Positions 1-10,322 of a stretch of 64,000 nt of DNA are shown here, in pieces. A model generated the notes under the pieces. It worked only from the letters and a program-made list of their open reading frames with translations, did no database searches and was not told the origin of the DNA. The position numbers and the translations under genes are program-made. Source of the stretch: Albimonas donghaensis (GTDB lineage: Bacteria; Pseudomonadota; Alphaproteobacteria; Rhodobacterales; Rhodobacteraceae); contig NZ_FNMZ01000001.1 of assembly GCF_900106695.1 (NCBI RefSeq), positions 930,001 through 994,000 on the forward strand, in the 5' to 3' direction. The stretch's first letter is position 1. Each line of letters opens with the position of its first letter.

Positions 1-1
1 G

Positions 2-520
2 ACCGAGACGTTGATTGGCGATCCGACGCCTGCCGGCTCGATGCTGGTCATGCTCGACAACCGATTGGTGGGGCTGAACCTCGGAGAGGCGGCGGTCGAC
101 GTGTCGCGTCATTACCGGATCGGGCCGCAATCGGCGGATATCGGGGACTCGAGCTTCGCCCATGCGGTGTGGACCTGGGCGGGCGCGCCGCTGAAGCCGC
201 ATGCCCCCACCATGCTGAAGGCCGAGCGGGCGGGCAACGGCGATGTCACGGTGACCTGGATCCGGCGAGGGCGGCGCGACGCCGACACCTGGCCGGCGGG
301 CGAGACGCCGCTGTTCGAGGAGGCCGAACGCTACCGGGTGCGGGTGCGCGCGCCCGGCGGCTCGGTGGTGCGGAGCGCGGAGACCAAGTCTCCGACTTTT
401 GTCTATACCGCGGCGCAGCAGGCCGGAGACGGCGTCGGCGTCACGGCGACATTCGAAATCGCGCAGATCTCCGCGGCCGTCGGGCCGGGACATGATGGGA
501 AGGTGACGATCGATGGCTGA
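2..520 (+). CDS. GTA gp15-like baseplate/tail multidomain protein, C-terminal part
   Basis: Only the last 172 codons are present; the frame is open from base 2, so the gene begins before the window. The residues TETLIGDP near the start, then GLRP-like KPHAPTML and the strand TVTWIRRGRR, match the C-terminal region I know from the large GTA baseplate/host-specificity protein (gp15 of the Rhodobacter capsulatus particle). That protein is a phage-tail-tip homologue that contacts the recipient cell. The stop overlaps the next gene by 8 bp, which suggests one structural operon. The assignment to a GTA rather than a true prophage is inferred from the host type and the absence of any nearby phage lysis, integrase or portal gene. 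Confidence 0.75.
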   Translation, partial: TETLIGDPTPAGSMLVMLDNRLVGLNLGEAAVDVSRHYRIGPQSADIGDSSFAHAVWTWAGAPLKPHAPTMLKAERAGNGDVTVTWIRRGRRDADTWPAGETPLFEEAERYRVRVRAPGGSVVRSAETKSPTFVYTAAQQAGDGVGVTATFEIAQISAAVGPGHDGKVTIDG

Positions 521-1211
521 CACCGCCAACCTGGAGCTCCCGTTGCTGGCCGCGGGGCAGGCTCAGAAACACGTCACGGTCAACGAGGCGCTGTCCAAGC
601 TGGATTGGCTGGTGCAGCTCTCGCTCAAGAGCCGCACGCTTGCCACGCCCCCGGGGGGGCCTTCCGAGGGCGACCGTTATGCGGTCGCCCCGGGCGCCAC
701 CGGCGCGTGGGCCGGGCAATCGCAGAAGATCGCGATCTATCTCAATGGGGGATGGGACTTCGTGCAGCCGCTGACCGGTTGGCGCGCCTTCGTCGAGGAC
801 GAGGGCGCCGAGTCGGTCTTCGCCTCCGGGCAGTGGACGACGCTGACACTGCCGGCGGCGATGGCGGGGGCCATCCAGATCGTGGAGATCGAACATGTGA
901 TCAGCGCCGGCGGCGCGCAGACGACCTCCGGGCAGATCCCGCAACGTTCGGTCGTGCTGGGCGTCACCGCACGCGTGAAGGAAGAGATCACCGGCGTGTC
1001 GGGCTGGTCGCTGGGCATCAACGAGGCGGAGGCCCGCTATGGCTCCGGCCTGTCCACCGGCGTCGGCGCGCAGGTGCGTTCGGGGCTGACCGCGCCGATG
1101 GCCCACGCCAACAACGCTCCGCTGAAACTTTCGCCCGAGGGGGGGAGCTTCACGGGGGGGCGGGTCACATTGCATGTCTACCGGGTGGAGTTGACCGCCC
1201 CGCCCGCCTGA
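513..1211 (+). CDS. DUF2793 tail-fibre-like protein of the GTA cluster
   Basis: This 232-residue protein opens with ADTANLELPLLAAGQAQKHV, the hallmark of DUF2793: a 'laL P.L..gQaqKhvt.NEAl..LD' start followed by a glycine-rich beta region (residues 50-110). The C-terminal half (about 115-230) is a beta-rich domain with the pattern of a fibre tip. DUF2793 proteins are found next to phage and GTA tail genes; from memory the tail-fibre gene of the R. capsulatus GTA belongs here, but lies away from the main cluster. Here it overlaps the preceding gp15-like gene by 8 bp, so the two are probably co-translated. Receptor binding by the C-terminal half is inference. Confidence 0.7.
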   Translation: MADTANLELPLLAAGQAQKHVTVNEALSKLDWLVQLSLKSRTLATPPGGPSEGDRYAVAPGATGAWAGQSQKIAIYLNGGWDFVQPLTGWRAFVEDEGAESVFASGQWTTLTLPAAMAGAIQIVEIEHVISAGGAQTTSGQIPQRSVVLGVTARVKEEITGVSGWSLGINEAEARYGSGLSTGVGAQVRSGLTAPMAHANNAPLKLSPEGGSFTGGRVTLHVYRVELTAPPA

Positions 1212-1343
1212 TCGTGACCGGAATGCGGCGATCACAAGATCGCATGCGTCACAATTCATGATGGGCGCTTGGCTTGAAAACCAAACTCGGGCAACGATCT
1301 TTTTCAGACGCGCGCCGTTGCGCGACCCTAGGGAGAGATCGAC

Positions 1344-2147
1344 ATGTCCGTCGCCCCGAAGGACCAGGCTCTCGCCAAGCTCGACCCCGTATGGTCGCGC
1401 ATCCGCGACGAAGCCCGGGACATGGTGGAACGGGAGCCGCTGATCGGCAGCCTCGTCCACGCCACCGTTCTGCATCATGAGAGTTTCGAAGATGCGTTGT
1501 CCTATCGCATCGCCCAGAAGCTCGCCGCGGCCGACATGTCGGCGCTGATCCTGCAGGACATCGCCCGACAGATCATGAATGAGGACACAGGCATCGGCGC
1601 CGCCGCGCGCGCCGATGCCGTCGCCGTCTACGAACGTGATCCCGCCTGTCATCTCTATGTCCAGCCGCTGCTGTTCTTCAAAGGGTTCCTCGCCGTTCAG
1701 GCCTACCGGGTCGGGAGCGCGTTGTGGAAGCAGGGACGACGGGAAGCGGCCTGGTTCATCCAGATGCGGGCTTCCGAGGTTTTCGGGGTGGATATCCATC
1801 CGGGAGCCAAGGTCGGCCGGGGCATCATGATCGACCACGCGCATTCCATCGTCATCGGCGAGACGGCGGTGGTTGGCGACAATTGCTCGATGCTTCATTC
1901 GGTGACCCTGGGCGGGACCGGCAAGACCGATGGCGACCGCCACCCGAAGGTGGGCAACGGGGTGCTGATCGGGGCCGGCGCCAAGATCCTGGGCAACATC
2001 TCCATCGGGCATTGCAGCCGGATCGCGGCAGGTTCGGTGGTGCTCGCTGATGTGCCGCCCTGCAAGACCGTGGCGGGGGTGCCTGCCAAGGTCGTGGGCG
2101 ATGCGGGCTGCGACCAGCCTTCGCTGAGCATGGATCAGATCATGTGA
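1344..2147 (+). CDS. cysE: Serine O-acetyltransferase
   Basis: CysE transfers acetyl from acetyl-CoA to L-serine, the first step of cysteine synthesis, in the cytoplasm. The 267-residue length is typical. The N-terminal helical SATase domain (about 15-145) carries the ERDPA segment. The C-terminal left-handed beta-helix of hexapeptide repeats includes VDIHPGAKVGRGIMIDHAHS and IGETAVVGDN, with the conserved catalytic DHA/H region, and ends in GVPAKVV. A GGGAG-like ribosome site lies about 8 bp before the ATG. It is transcribed alone, 132 bp after the GTA gene, and is followed by a strong hairpin terminator. Confidence 0.95.
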   Translation: MSVAPKDQALAKLDPVWSRIRDEARDMVEREPLIGSLVHATVLHHESFEDALSYRIAQKLAAADMSALILQDIARQIMNEDTGIGAAARADAVAVYERDPACHLYVQPLLFFKGFLAVQAYRVGSALWKQGRREAAWFIQMRASEVFGVDIHPGAKVGRGIMIDHAHSIVIGETAVVGDNCSMLHSVTLGGTGKTDGDRHPKVGNGVLIGAGAKILGNISIGHCSRIAAGSVVLADVPPCKTVAGVPAKVVGDAGCDQPSLSMDQIM

Positions 2148-2173
2148 CCCTGCGGACGCGCGCCTGAAACGTG

Positions 2174-2210
2174 AAACGCCGGCCCCTGGGGGCCGGCGTT
2201 TCTTTCGTTT
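2174..2210 (+). terminator. Intrinsic terminator after cysE
   Basis: A 12-bp perfect stem (AAACGCCGGCCC paired with GGGCCGGCGTTT) closes a 4-nt loop and is followed by TCTTTCGTTT. It lies between the convergent cysE and pdhC genes. Confidence 0.85.
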
Positions 2211-2246
2211 CGGGATCCGGCTCTGGTCGGGGCCGGGTTCCGGCGA

Positions 2247-3572
2247 TCAGGCCAGCATGGCCACCGGGTTCTCCAGCGCGTCCTTGACGGCGGCGAGGAA
2301 CTCCGCGCCCAGCGCGCCGTCGATCACCCGGTGATCGACCGATAGCGTGACCGACATCACCGTGGCCACCTTCAGCTCTCCGTCCGCGCCGACGACCGGC
2401 TTTTTCAGGCCGGCGCCGACCGCAAGGATCGAGGCGTGGGGCGGGTTGATCACCGCGTCGAAGTTCTCGATCCCCATCATCCCGAGATTGGAGATCGCGA
2501 AGCTGCCGCCCTGATACTCATGAGGGGCGAGCTTGCGGTCCCGGGCGCGGCCCGCGAGGTCCTTCATCTCCGCGGACAAAGCCGAGAGCGACTTGGAGTC
2601 GGCCGAGCGCAGGACCGGCGTGAACAGCCCTCCTTCGATCGCCACCGCGACCGCCACGTCGGAGGCCTTGAACTTCAGCACCCGATCGCCCGCCCAGACC
2701 GCATTGCAGTCCGGCACCTGCTGCAAGGCCAACGCGCAGGCCTTGATTATGAAGTCGTTCACCGACAGCTTCACACCGCGCGAGGCCAGCGCCCCGTTGA
2801 GTTCGGCGCGGAACGCCATCAGGGCGTCCAGCTCGATCTCCCGACGCAGGTAGAAATGCGGGATGGTCTGCTTGGCCTCCACCAGCCGCAAGGCGATGGT
2901 CCTGCGCATCCCGTCCAGCTTGACCTCCTCGAAGGCCACGTCGGCGTAGAGCTTCTTCACCGCTTCCGCGTCGGCCGGCGCCGGGGCGGCGGCCTTCGCG
3001 GCGGGGGCGGCGGCAGGCGCTTCGGCGGGGGCGGCGGCGGCGGGCTTCGCCGCCTCCACGTCCGCTTTCACGATGCGGCCCCGCGGTCCCGAGCCCTTGA
3101 TCGCCGCGAGATCCAGTCCCTTGTCCGCGGCGATGCGACGGGCGAGCGGTGAAGCGAAAATGCGGTCGCCATCCGCATCCTTGGGCGCAGCGGGAGCCGG
3201 AGAAGCAGGAGCTGGAGAGGCGGGGGCCGGGGCAGGGGCCTCGGACTTCGCTTCAGGTTCGGGGGCCGGCTCTTCCTTCGGAGCGGGCGCAGCGGGGGCG
3301 CCGGCGCTGTCGGCGGCGGACGCGTCTTCGCCTTCCTCCAGCAGCACCGCGATGGGCGTGTTGACCTTCACGCCTTCGGTCCCTTCCTCGATCAGGATCT
3401 TCCCGATCACGCCCTCGTCGACGGCCTCGAACTCCATCGTGGCCTTGTCGGTCTCGATTTCCGCGATCACGTCGCCGGAGGAGACGCTGTCCCCTTCCTT
3501 GACGCACCACTTGGCCAGCGTGCCCTCCTCCATGGTCGGAGAAAGGGCCGGCATCAGGATCTGGATCGCCAT
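2247..3572 (-). CDS. pdhC: Dihydrolipoamide acetyltransferase (pyruvate dehydrogenase E2)
   Basis: E2 core of the pyruvate dehydrogenase complex: it accepts the acetyl group on lipoate and passes it to CoA. The 441 residues show an N-terminal lipoyl domain (about 1-77, lipoylated K43 in ETDKATMEF), an Ala/Pro-rich swinging arm, the peripheral-subunit-binding domain ([16 protein letters not shown]...GPRGRI, about 137-172), a second Ala/Pro arm, and the catalytic domain from about 210 ending with the active-site [10 protein letters not shown]. It is last in pdhA-pdhB-pdhC, 13 bp after pdhB. Bases 3332-3485, coding part of its lipoyl domain, are almost identical to the equivalent part of pdhB. 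Confidence 0.96.
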   Translation of the reverse strand: MAIQILMPALSPTMEEGTLAKWCVKEGDSVSSGDVIAEIETDKATMEFEAVDEGVIGKILIEEGTEGVKVNTPIAVLLEEGEDASAADSAGAPAAPAPKEEPAPEPEAKSEAPAPAPASPAPASPAPAAPKDADGDRIFASPLARRIAADKGLDLAAIKGSGPRGRIVKADVEAAKPAAAAPAEAPAAAPAAKAAAPAPADAEAVKKLYADVAFEEVKLDGMRRTIALRLVEAKQTIPHFYLRREIELDALMAFRAELNGALASRGVKLSVNDFIIKACALALQQVPDCNAVWAGDRVLKFKASDVAVAVAIEGGLFTPVLRSADSKSLSALSAEMKDLAGRARDRKLAPHEYQGGSFAISNLGMMGIENFDAVINPPHASILAVGAGLKKPVVGADGELKVATVMSVTLSVDHRVIDGALGAEFLAAVKDALENPVAMLA

Positions 3573-3585
3573 GGTCCGGGCCTCC

Positions 3586-4968
3586 TCAGCGGTAGCAGAC
3601 GGACTTGGCCGCCTCGATCACCTCTTGCGCGGTGACCAGGGCGTGCCGTTCCAGGTTGGCGGCGTAGGGCATCGGCACGTCCTTGCCGGTGCACGACAGG
3701 ACCGGGGCGTCGAGATAGTCGAACGCCTCGCGCATCAGCACGGCGGAGATCTCCGACCCGATCGAGCAGACCGGCCAGCCCTCTTCCACCGTCACGCAGC
3801 GGTTGGTCTTCATCACCGAACGGACCACCGTCGCCGTGTCCATCGGGCGGATCGAGCGCAGGTCGATGACCTCCGCCGAGATCCCGTCCTCGGCCAGCTT
3901 GTCGGCGGCTTCCAGCGCGTAGGTCATGCCGATGCCGAAGCTGACCAGGGTCACGTCCGAGCCCTCCCGCCAGATCCGGGCCTTGCCGATGGGGATGGTC
4001 AGGTCCTCGATGTCCGGCACGTCGAAGGACTTGCCGTACATGATCTCGTTTTCCAGGAAGACCACCGGGTTGGGATCGCGGATCGCCGATTTCAGCAGGC
4101 CCTTGGCGTCGGCCGCCGAATAGGGCTGCACCACTTTCAGGCCGGGGATCTGGGCGTACCAGGCCGCGTAGTCCTGGCTGTGCTGGGCGCCGACGCGGGC
4201 CGCGGCGCCGTTGGGGCCGCGGAACACGATCGGGCAGCCCATCTGGCCGCCGGACATGTAGAGCGTCTTGGCCGCCGAGTTGATGATCTGGTCGATCGCC
4301 TGCATGGCGAAGTTGAAGGTCATGAACTCCACGACCGGGCGCAGACCGGCGAAGGCCGCCCCGACCGCAAGGCCGGCGAAGCCGTGCTCGGTGATCGGGG
4401 TGTCGATCACCCGCTTGCCGCCGAACTCGTCCAGCAGGCCCTGCGTGATCTTGTAGGCGCCCTCGTACTCGGCCACCTCCTCGCCCATCACGAAGACGTC
4501 GCCATCGGCGCGCATCTCCTCGGCCATGGCCGAGCGCAGAGCCTCGCGCACGGTCATCTTCTTCATCGGCGCGTCGGCCGGCCAGTCGGGGTCGAGCGTC
4601 GCGGGCTCGGGCGCCTTGGGCTCCGCCGCCGCCTTGGGGGCGGAGTTCGGCTCAGGCTCCGCTTCGGACTTCGGCTCGGCCTTCGGGGCGGCCTCTGCGG
4701 CGTTCTCCGCGTCCGAGGCGTTCTCGCCTTCCTCCAGCAGCACGGCGATGGGGGTGTTGACCTTCACCCCTTCGGTCCCTTCCTCGATCAGGATCTTCCC
4801 GATCACGCCCTCGTCGACGGCCTCGAACTCCATCGTGGCCTTGTCGGTCTCGATCTCCGCGATCACGTCGCCGGAGGAGACCTTGTCCCCCTCCTTGACG
4901 TTCCACTTGGCGAGCGTCCCTTCCTCCATGGTCGGGGACAGCGCCGGCATCAGGATCTGGATGGTCAT
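3586..4968 (-). CDS. pdhB: Pyruvate dehydrogenase E1 component, beta subunit with N-terminal lipoyl domain
   Basis: E1-beta pairs with the alpha subunit to decarboxylate pyruvate using thiamine diphosphate. At 460 residues it is about 130 longer than a plain E1-beta. Residues 1-77 are a lipoyl domain (K43 in ETDKATMEF), joined by an acidic Ala/Pro/Glu linker to the transketolase-type beta subunit, which starts near residue 135 at [14 protein letters not shown]. This lipoyl-E1-beta form is established for alphaproteobacteria. It lies 11 bp after pdhA and 13 bp before pdhC. The lipoyl segment shares a 154-nt tract with pdhC at only four mismatches, which suggests gene conversion. Confidence 0.96.
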   Translation of the reverse strand: MTIQILMPALSPTMEEGTLAKWNVKEGDKVSSGDVIAEIETDKATMEFEAVDEGVIGKILIEEGTEGVKVNTPIAVLLEEGENASDAENAAEAAPKAEPKSEAEPEPNSAPKAAAEPKAPEPATLDPDWPADAPMKKMTVREALRSAMAEEMRADGDVFVMGEEVAEYEGAYKITQGLLDEFGGKRVIDTPITEHGFAGLAVGAAFAGLRPVVEFMTFNFAMQAIDQIINSAAKTLYMSGGQMGCPIVFRGPNGAAARVGAQHSQDYAAWYAQIPGLKVVQPYSAADAKGLLKSAIRDPNPVVFLENEIMYGKSFDVPDIEDLTIPIGKARIWREGSDVTLVSFGIGMTYALEAADKLAEDGISAEVIDLRSIRPMDTATVVRSVMKTNRCVTVEEGWPVCSIGSEISAVLMREAFDYLDAPVLSCTGKDVPMPYAANLERHALVTAQEVIEAAKSVCYR

Positions 4969-4979
4969 GTCGGCCCCCC

Positions 4980-5966
4980 TCAGGCGTATACGTCGGTCCA
5001 GAGCTCGGAAAGATCCGGCTCGGGACTGGCCTGGGCGAACTCGGCCGACTTGTTGACCCGGTCGCGCACTTCCTTGTCGATGGCCTTCAGCTCCTCATCC
5101 GTGGCGTCGCCGCCCAGGGTCAGCAGCTCGCGGACATGCTCGATGGGGTCGCGGGTCTCGCGCATCTTCTGCACTTCCTCGCGGGTCCGGTACTTGGCCG
5201 GGTCCGACATCGAATGCCCGCGGTAGCGGTAGGTGTTCATCTCCAGGATGTACGGGCCCTTGCCTTCCCGGCAATGCGCCACCGCCTTCTTGGCCGCGTC
5301 GCGAACCGCCAGCACGTCCATGCCGTCCACCGCCTCGCCGGGGATCCCGAAGGCCTCGCCGCGGGTGTAGAGCGCCGGGGTGGACGAGCCGCGCTTGAGC
5401 GAGGTGCCCATGGCGTACTGGTTGTTCTCGATGATGAAGATCACCGGAAGCTTCCACAGCGACGCCATGTTGAAGGTCTCGTAGACCTGCCCCTGGTTGG
5501 CGGCGCCGTCGCCGAAATAGGTGCAGGCGACGTTGTCGTTGCCGCGATACTGGTTGGCGAAGGCCAGCCCCGCGCCCAGCGGCACATTGGCCCCGACGAT
5601 GCCGTGGCCGCCGTAGAATTCCTTCTCCTTCGAGAACATGTGCATCGACCCGCCCTTGCCGCGGGAATAGCCGCCCTCGCGCCCGGTCAGCTCGGCCATC
5701 ACCCCGTCGGGGTCCATGCCGCAGGCCAGCATGTGGCCATGGTCGCGATAGGTGGTGATGCGCTGGTCGCCTTCCTTGGCGGCGGCCTCGACGCCCACGA
5801 CCACGGCTTCCTGACCGATATAGAGGTGACAGAAGCCGCCGATCAGGCCCATGCCGTAAAGCTGGCCGGCTTTCTCCTCGAAGCGTCGGATGAGCAGCAT
5901 GTCCCGATAATAACCGAGCAGCTCCTCCTTTGACGCATTCGGCTTGCGTTGCCGTGTGGCGGCCAT
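4980..5966 (-). CDS. pdhA: Pyruvate dehydrogenase E1 component, alpha subunit
   Basis: Thiamine-diphosphate-binding alpha subunit of pyruvate dehydrogenase, 328 residues from the chosen start. The TPP motif runs from GDGAANQGQ to the NN of [11 protein letters not shown]. The activation-loop region [15 protein letters not shown] is intact. I start at MAATRQRKP (base 5966) because GGGAGGA lies about 7 bp upstream; an in-frame ATG at 6032 would add 22 residues with no homology pattern. It is the first gene of the pdhABC operon. About 245 bp separate it from the ftsB-like gene upstream, enough room for its own promoter, which I could not pin down. Confidence 0.96.
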   Translation of the reverse strand: MAATRQRKPNASKEELLGYYRDMLLIRRFEEKAGQLYGMGLIGGFCHLYIGQEAVVVGVEAAAKEGDQRITTYRDHGHMLACGMDPDGVMAELTGREGGYSRGKGGSMHMFSKEKEFYGGHGIVGANVPLGAGLAFANQYRGNDNVACTYFGDGAANQGQVYETFNMASLWKLPVIFIIENNQYAMGTSLKRGSSTPALYTRGEAFGIPGEAVDGMDVLAVRDAAKKAVAHCREGKGPYILEMNTYRYRGHSMSDPAKYRTREEVQKMRETRDPIEHVRELLTLGGDATDEELKAIDKEVRDRVNKSAEFAQASPEPDLSELWTDVYA

Positions 5967-6210
5967 TCCAGGTCCTCCCGTCGTTTCGTCAAGGGGCGCG
6001 TCGTTCAGGCGTCTCAGCCGTCTTACCGTCAAGAAAAGCCGGGCGCACGCAATAACTCGGACCGGGAATTGCGGTTTGCGTCGAGGCGCTGGAAGTTTCG
6101 TGCGCGCACGTAATGCGTTCAGGCCCCTGGGAGAGCTCTTTCGCGCCGGTTGCGCGCCGCGGAAAAAATCGTGCGCGGCTCGACCGGGCGGCGCGGGGGG
6201 TCGCTTCGGC

Positions 6211-6522
6211 TCAGCGGATCACGATCTCGTCGGGGCGGGCGTAGCCCAGCACCGCGCGGGTCCGCTCGTCGAGCAGGTCGAGATCCAGGTAGCGGTCCGA
6301 GAGCCGGTGGGTGAGATTCTCCATCCGCCGCCGCTCGGCGCGGATGCCGACGAGCTGGGCTTCCAGTTCGGCCTTCTCGCGGGTCAGGCGCAGCTGTTCG
6401 ACCAGCCCGGTGTCACCCTGCAGGGCGGCGTAGCCGAAATAGCAGGTCGCGCCCACAACGAAGAAGCCGAATCCCGCGGCGATGGCTCGCCGCGTCGCGC
6501 CGTTCTCGCTCATGTCGTTCAT
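6211..6522 (-). CDS. FtsB/DivIC-family septum formation initiator
   Basis: A 103-residue bitopic membrane protein: a short cytoplasmic N-terminus, one membrane segment (AIAAGFGFFVVGATCYFGY), then a periplasmic coiled coil rich in Leu, Glu and Arg (EQLRLTREKAELEAQLVGIR and following) and a short tail with LDERTRAVLGYA. This is the architecture and C-terminal signature of the FtsB/DivIC family, which joins FtsL and FtsQ at the division site. The start is uncertain: ATGs at 6522 and 6513 are close and neither has a strong ribosome site. An upstream in-frame start at 6567 would add 15 basic residues. Its place between eno and pdhA is one I associate with Rhodobacterales. Confidence 0.8.
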   Translation of the reverse strand: MNDMSENGATRRAIAAGFGFFVVGATCYFGYAALQGDTGLVEQLRLTREKAELEAQLVGIRAERRRMENLTHRLSDRYLDLDLLDERTRAVLGYARPDEIVIR

Positions 6523-6633
6523 CGCCCGTATAGGAGGCCCGCGTCTTGCGCGCCGGCCGCTGCTCATCGTCGGACGGTTGACCGCCTCTAGCGCTAGTTT
6601 GTCACAATTTTGCGGGGATTTGAAGCGCGAAGC

Positions 6634-6885
6634 TCAGGCGATGGTGGAACGCAGGAAGACCATTATCGCCATGCACATCAGCACCAGCGCGACGTGTCGA
6701 AGCCGGTTGCTCGCGCCGGGCCCGCTCAGCCGGCGCTGGCTGCGCAGCGGCTGCGACGCGCGCTTCGGCCGGATCTCACGCGCGGCGGCGCCGGCGGCGA
6801 AGATGCGCAGGTGATCGAGAGAGGCGCGCGGATCGACGTCCCGGGCCGCGGGGGCCTGTGGGCGCAGGAGGCTCTTCTCGACCAT
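6634..6885 (-). CDS. Small protein with a C-terminal membrane segment
   Basis: This 83-residue frame ends in one strongly hydrophobic stretch (LRHVALVLMCMAIMVFL) and has a basic, otherwise featureless N-terminal part. GGAG sits about 10 bp before the ATG. I do not recognise a family. It lies between eno and ftsB-like on the same strand. It could be a tail-anchored membrane protein; the alternative is a chance frame in GC-rich DNA, although the hydrophobic tail, unusual among false frames here, argues for a real gene. Confidence 0.4.
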   Translation of the reverse strand: MVEKSLLRPQAPAARDVDPRASLDHLRIFAAGAAAREIRPKRASQPLRSQRRLSGPGASNRLRHVALVLMCMAIMVFLRSTIA

Positions 6886-7040
6886 GACGGGGGGACTCCG
6901 GGTGGATGCACGTCCCCGCTTCTAGCCCATTCAGGGTGGCGCATGCGTGAATAGGTGATTCACATCACATGCAGACTCAAGGCCTCGCTGCCCGCGGTTG
7001 AACCATCGCCGCCCGCCGCGCCCCCTCCCCGAACGCAAAG

Positions 7041-7072
7041 CGCCGCGCCGCCCCGAAAGGGGAGGCGCGGCG
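7041..7072 (-). terminator. Hairpin terminator after eno
   Basis: CGCCGCGCC-G-CCCC pairs with GGGG-A-GGCGCGGCG across a GAAA tetraloop, 19 bp after the eno stop. On the minus strand it is followed by CTTTGCGTT, a weak T-rich tail. Confidence 0.7.
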
Positions 7073-7090
7073 CGGTCAGGGGGGGCGCGA

Positions 7091-8894
<1,804 letters not shown>

Positions 8895-9094
8895 GGGCCG
8901 TCCGTCTCGCCGATCAACGGGGCCGTGATAGACCATGCCCGGGCCAAGTCAAAGGGGAGGGGACGTCGCGGCGCGGACCTGCCCTGCGGGGAATGCGGAG
9001 GGGGCCGCGCGTCGACTGTGCGGCGGGTCGCCCCGGCGCGCCCGCGCGGCGCGGGGGCGTGGCGCGGGCGGAACCGGGGGCGGGGGGCGGCCGT

Positions 9095-9985
9095 TCAGCC
9101 CTTCGCGGCCTGTTCGGTCGGGTTCCCGGTCGCCATTCCGGTGGACTTCTCCCCGGCTTTGGCCGCGTCCCACAGCGCGTCCATCTCCTGCAGCGTCGCC
9201 TCGGCGGGGGCCTTGCCGGCCGCGGCCAGCCCGGCCTCCACCGCGCGGAAGCGGCGCTCGAACTTGGCGTTGGTCCGGCGCAGCGCAGCTTCAGGGTCGA
9301 GCCCCAGCTTGCGGCCCAGGTTGACCATGACGAAGGCGAGGTCGCCGAACTCGTCCTCCATCGCGTCGCGGTCCAGGCGCTCGCGGGCCTGGGCCAGCTC
9401 CTCGGCCTCCTCGCGCAGCTTGGCGAGCACGTCGCCCGCCTCCGGCCAGTCGAACCCGACCCGCGCGGCGCGTTTCTGCAGCTTCAGCGCCCGCGTCATC
9501 GCCGGCAGGCCCAGCGCCACGCCGTCGAGCGCCGAGACCGGCTCCGCCGGCTCCCCCCGCGCGGCGCGTTCGGCGGCCTTGATTTTCTCCCATTCCACGG
9601 TCTGGCCTTCGGCGTCGCGGTCGTCGGCCTGGTCGCCGAATACATGCGGATGCCGGCGCACCATCTTGTCGGCCGCCCCGCGCGCCACCGCGTCGAAATC
9701 CCAGGCGCCGGCCTCCTGCGCCATCTGGGCGTGGTAGACCACCTGCAGCAGCAGGTCGCCCAGCTCGTCGCGCAGGTCGGCCATGTCGCCGCGTGCGATG
9801 GCGTCGGCGACCTCGTGCGCCTCCTCGATCGTGTAGGGCGCGATGGAGGCGAAGTCCTGCTCCAGGTCCCAGGGGCAGCCGTCGGGCGCGCGCAGGCGGC
9901 GCATGATCTCCAGCAGGCGCGGCAGCGCGGCGGAGGCGTCGTGGACGAGCGCGTCGGAGGCGTCGCGGGGCAGGGGAGCGGACAT
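9095..9985 (-). CDS. mazG: Nucleoside triphosphate pyrophosphohydrolase MazG
   Basis: MazG hydrolyses (d)NTPs to monophosphate and pyrophosphate, cleaning nucleotide pools. The 296 residues hold two tandem MazG domains. The first has PDGCPWDLEQDFASIAPYTI, EEAHEVADAI and the metal-binding DELGDLLLQVVYHAQMA. The second has EEAEELAQA and EDEFGDLAFVMVNLGRKL. GGAGG lies 6 bp before the ATG. The protein is slightly longer than E. coli MazG (263). It faces away from the RNA methyltransferase gene. Confidence 0.95.
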   Translation of the reverse strand: MSAPLPRDASDALVHDASAALPRLLEIMRRLRAPDGCPWDLEQDFASIAPYTIEEAHEVADAIARGDMADLRDELGDLLLQVVYHAQMAQEAGAWDFDAVARGAADKMVRRHPHVFGDQADDRDAEGQTVEWEKIKAAERAARGEPAEPVSALDGVALGLPAMTRALKLQKRAARVGFDWPEAGDVLAKLREEAEELAQARERLDRDAMEDEFGDLAFVMVNLGRKLGLDPEAALRRTNAKFERRFRAVEAGLAAAGKAPAEATLQEMDALWDAAKAGEKSTGMATGNPTEQAAKG

Positions 9986-10322
9986 CGGGTCCTCCGGGAA
10001 AGGGCGGGACGGAGCGGGGTGGGGCGGAGCGGGGTGGGGCGGGGCGGGAACGCTTCCGGCCTAGCGCCCCGGCGGGGTCGGGATCAATCCCCGAAGCGGG
10101 GCCGCGCGTCGAACCGGACAAGGGAGGATAAGGCGCGCCCGCGCGGGGCGGGACCCTGGCGCCGGCGGCGGCGGGCGCGGGCGGCTCCGCGAGGAGACCT
10201 GCCCACCCGCGCCCCGGTCGCAACGCCGCGCGGGCGCATCATGGCCGCCGGCGCGCGGGTGGTCGCGCGGCTCCCTCGCGTATCCGCTTCCCGCCCGGCC
10301 CGAAACCGGGTAAGCCGCGCGC
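9986..10322. other. 337-bp divergent intergenic region with a short tandem repeat
   Basis: This region separates mazG (minus) from the RNA methyltransferase (plus). It holds a 15-bp G-rich tandem repeat near the mazG start and otherwise very GC-rich sequence. I see no convincing promoter hexamers, RNA gene or small coding frame. Confidence 0.5.
10011..10040. repeat. Two tandem copies of a 15-bp G-rich unit
   Basis: GGAGCGGGGTGGGGC occurs twice head to tail and a partial third follows (GGGGCGGG). One strand has several G-runs, so a G-quadruplex in the mazG upstream region is possible. Confidence 0.8.
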
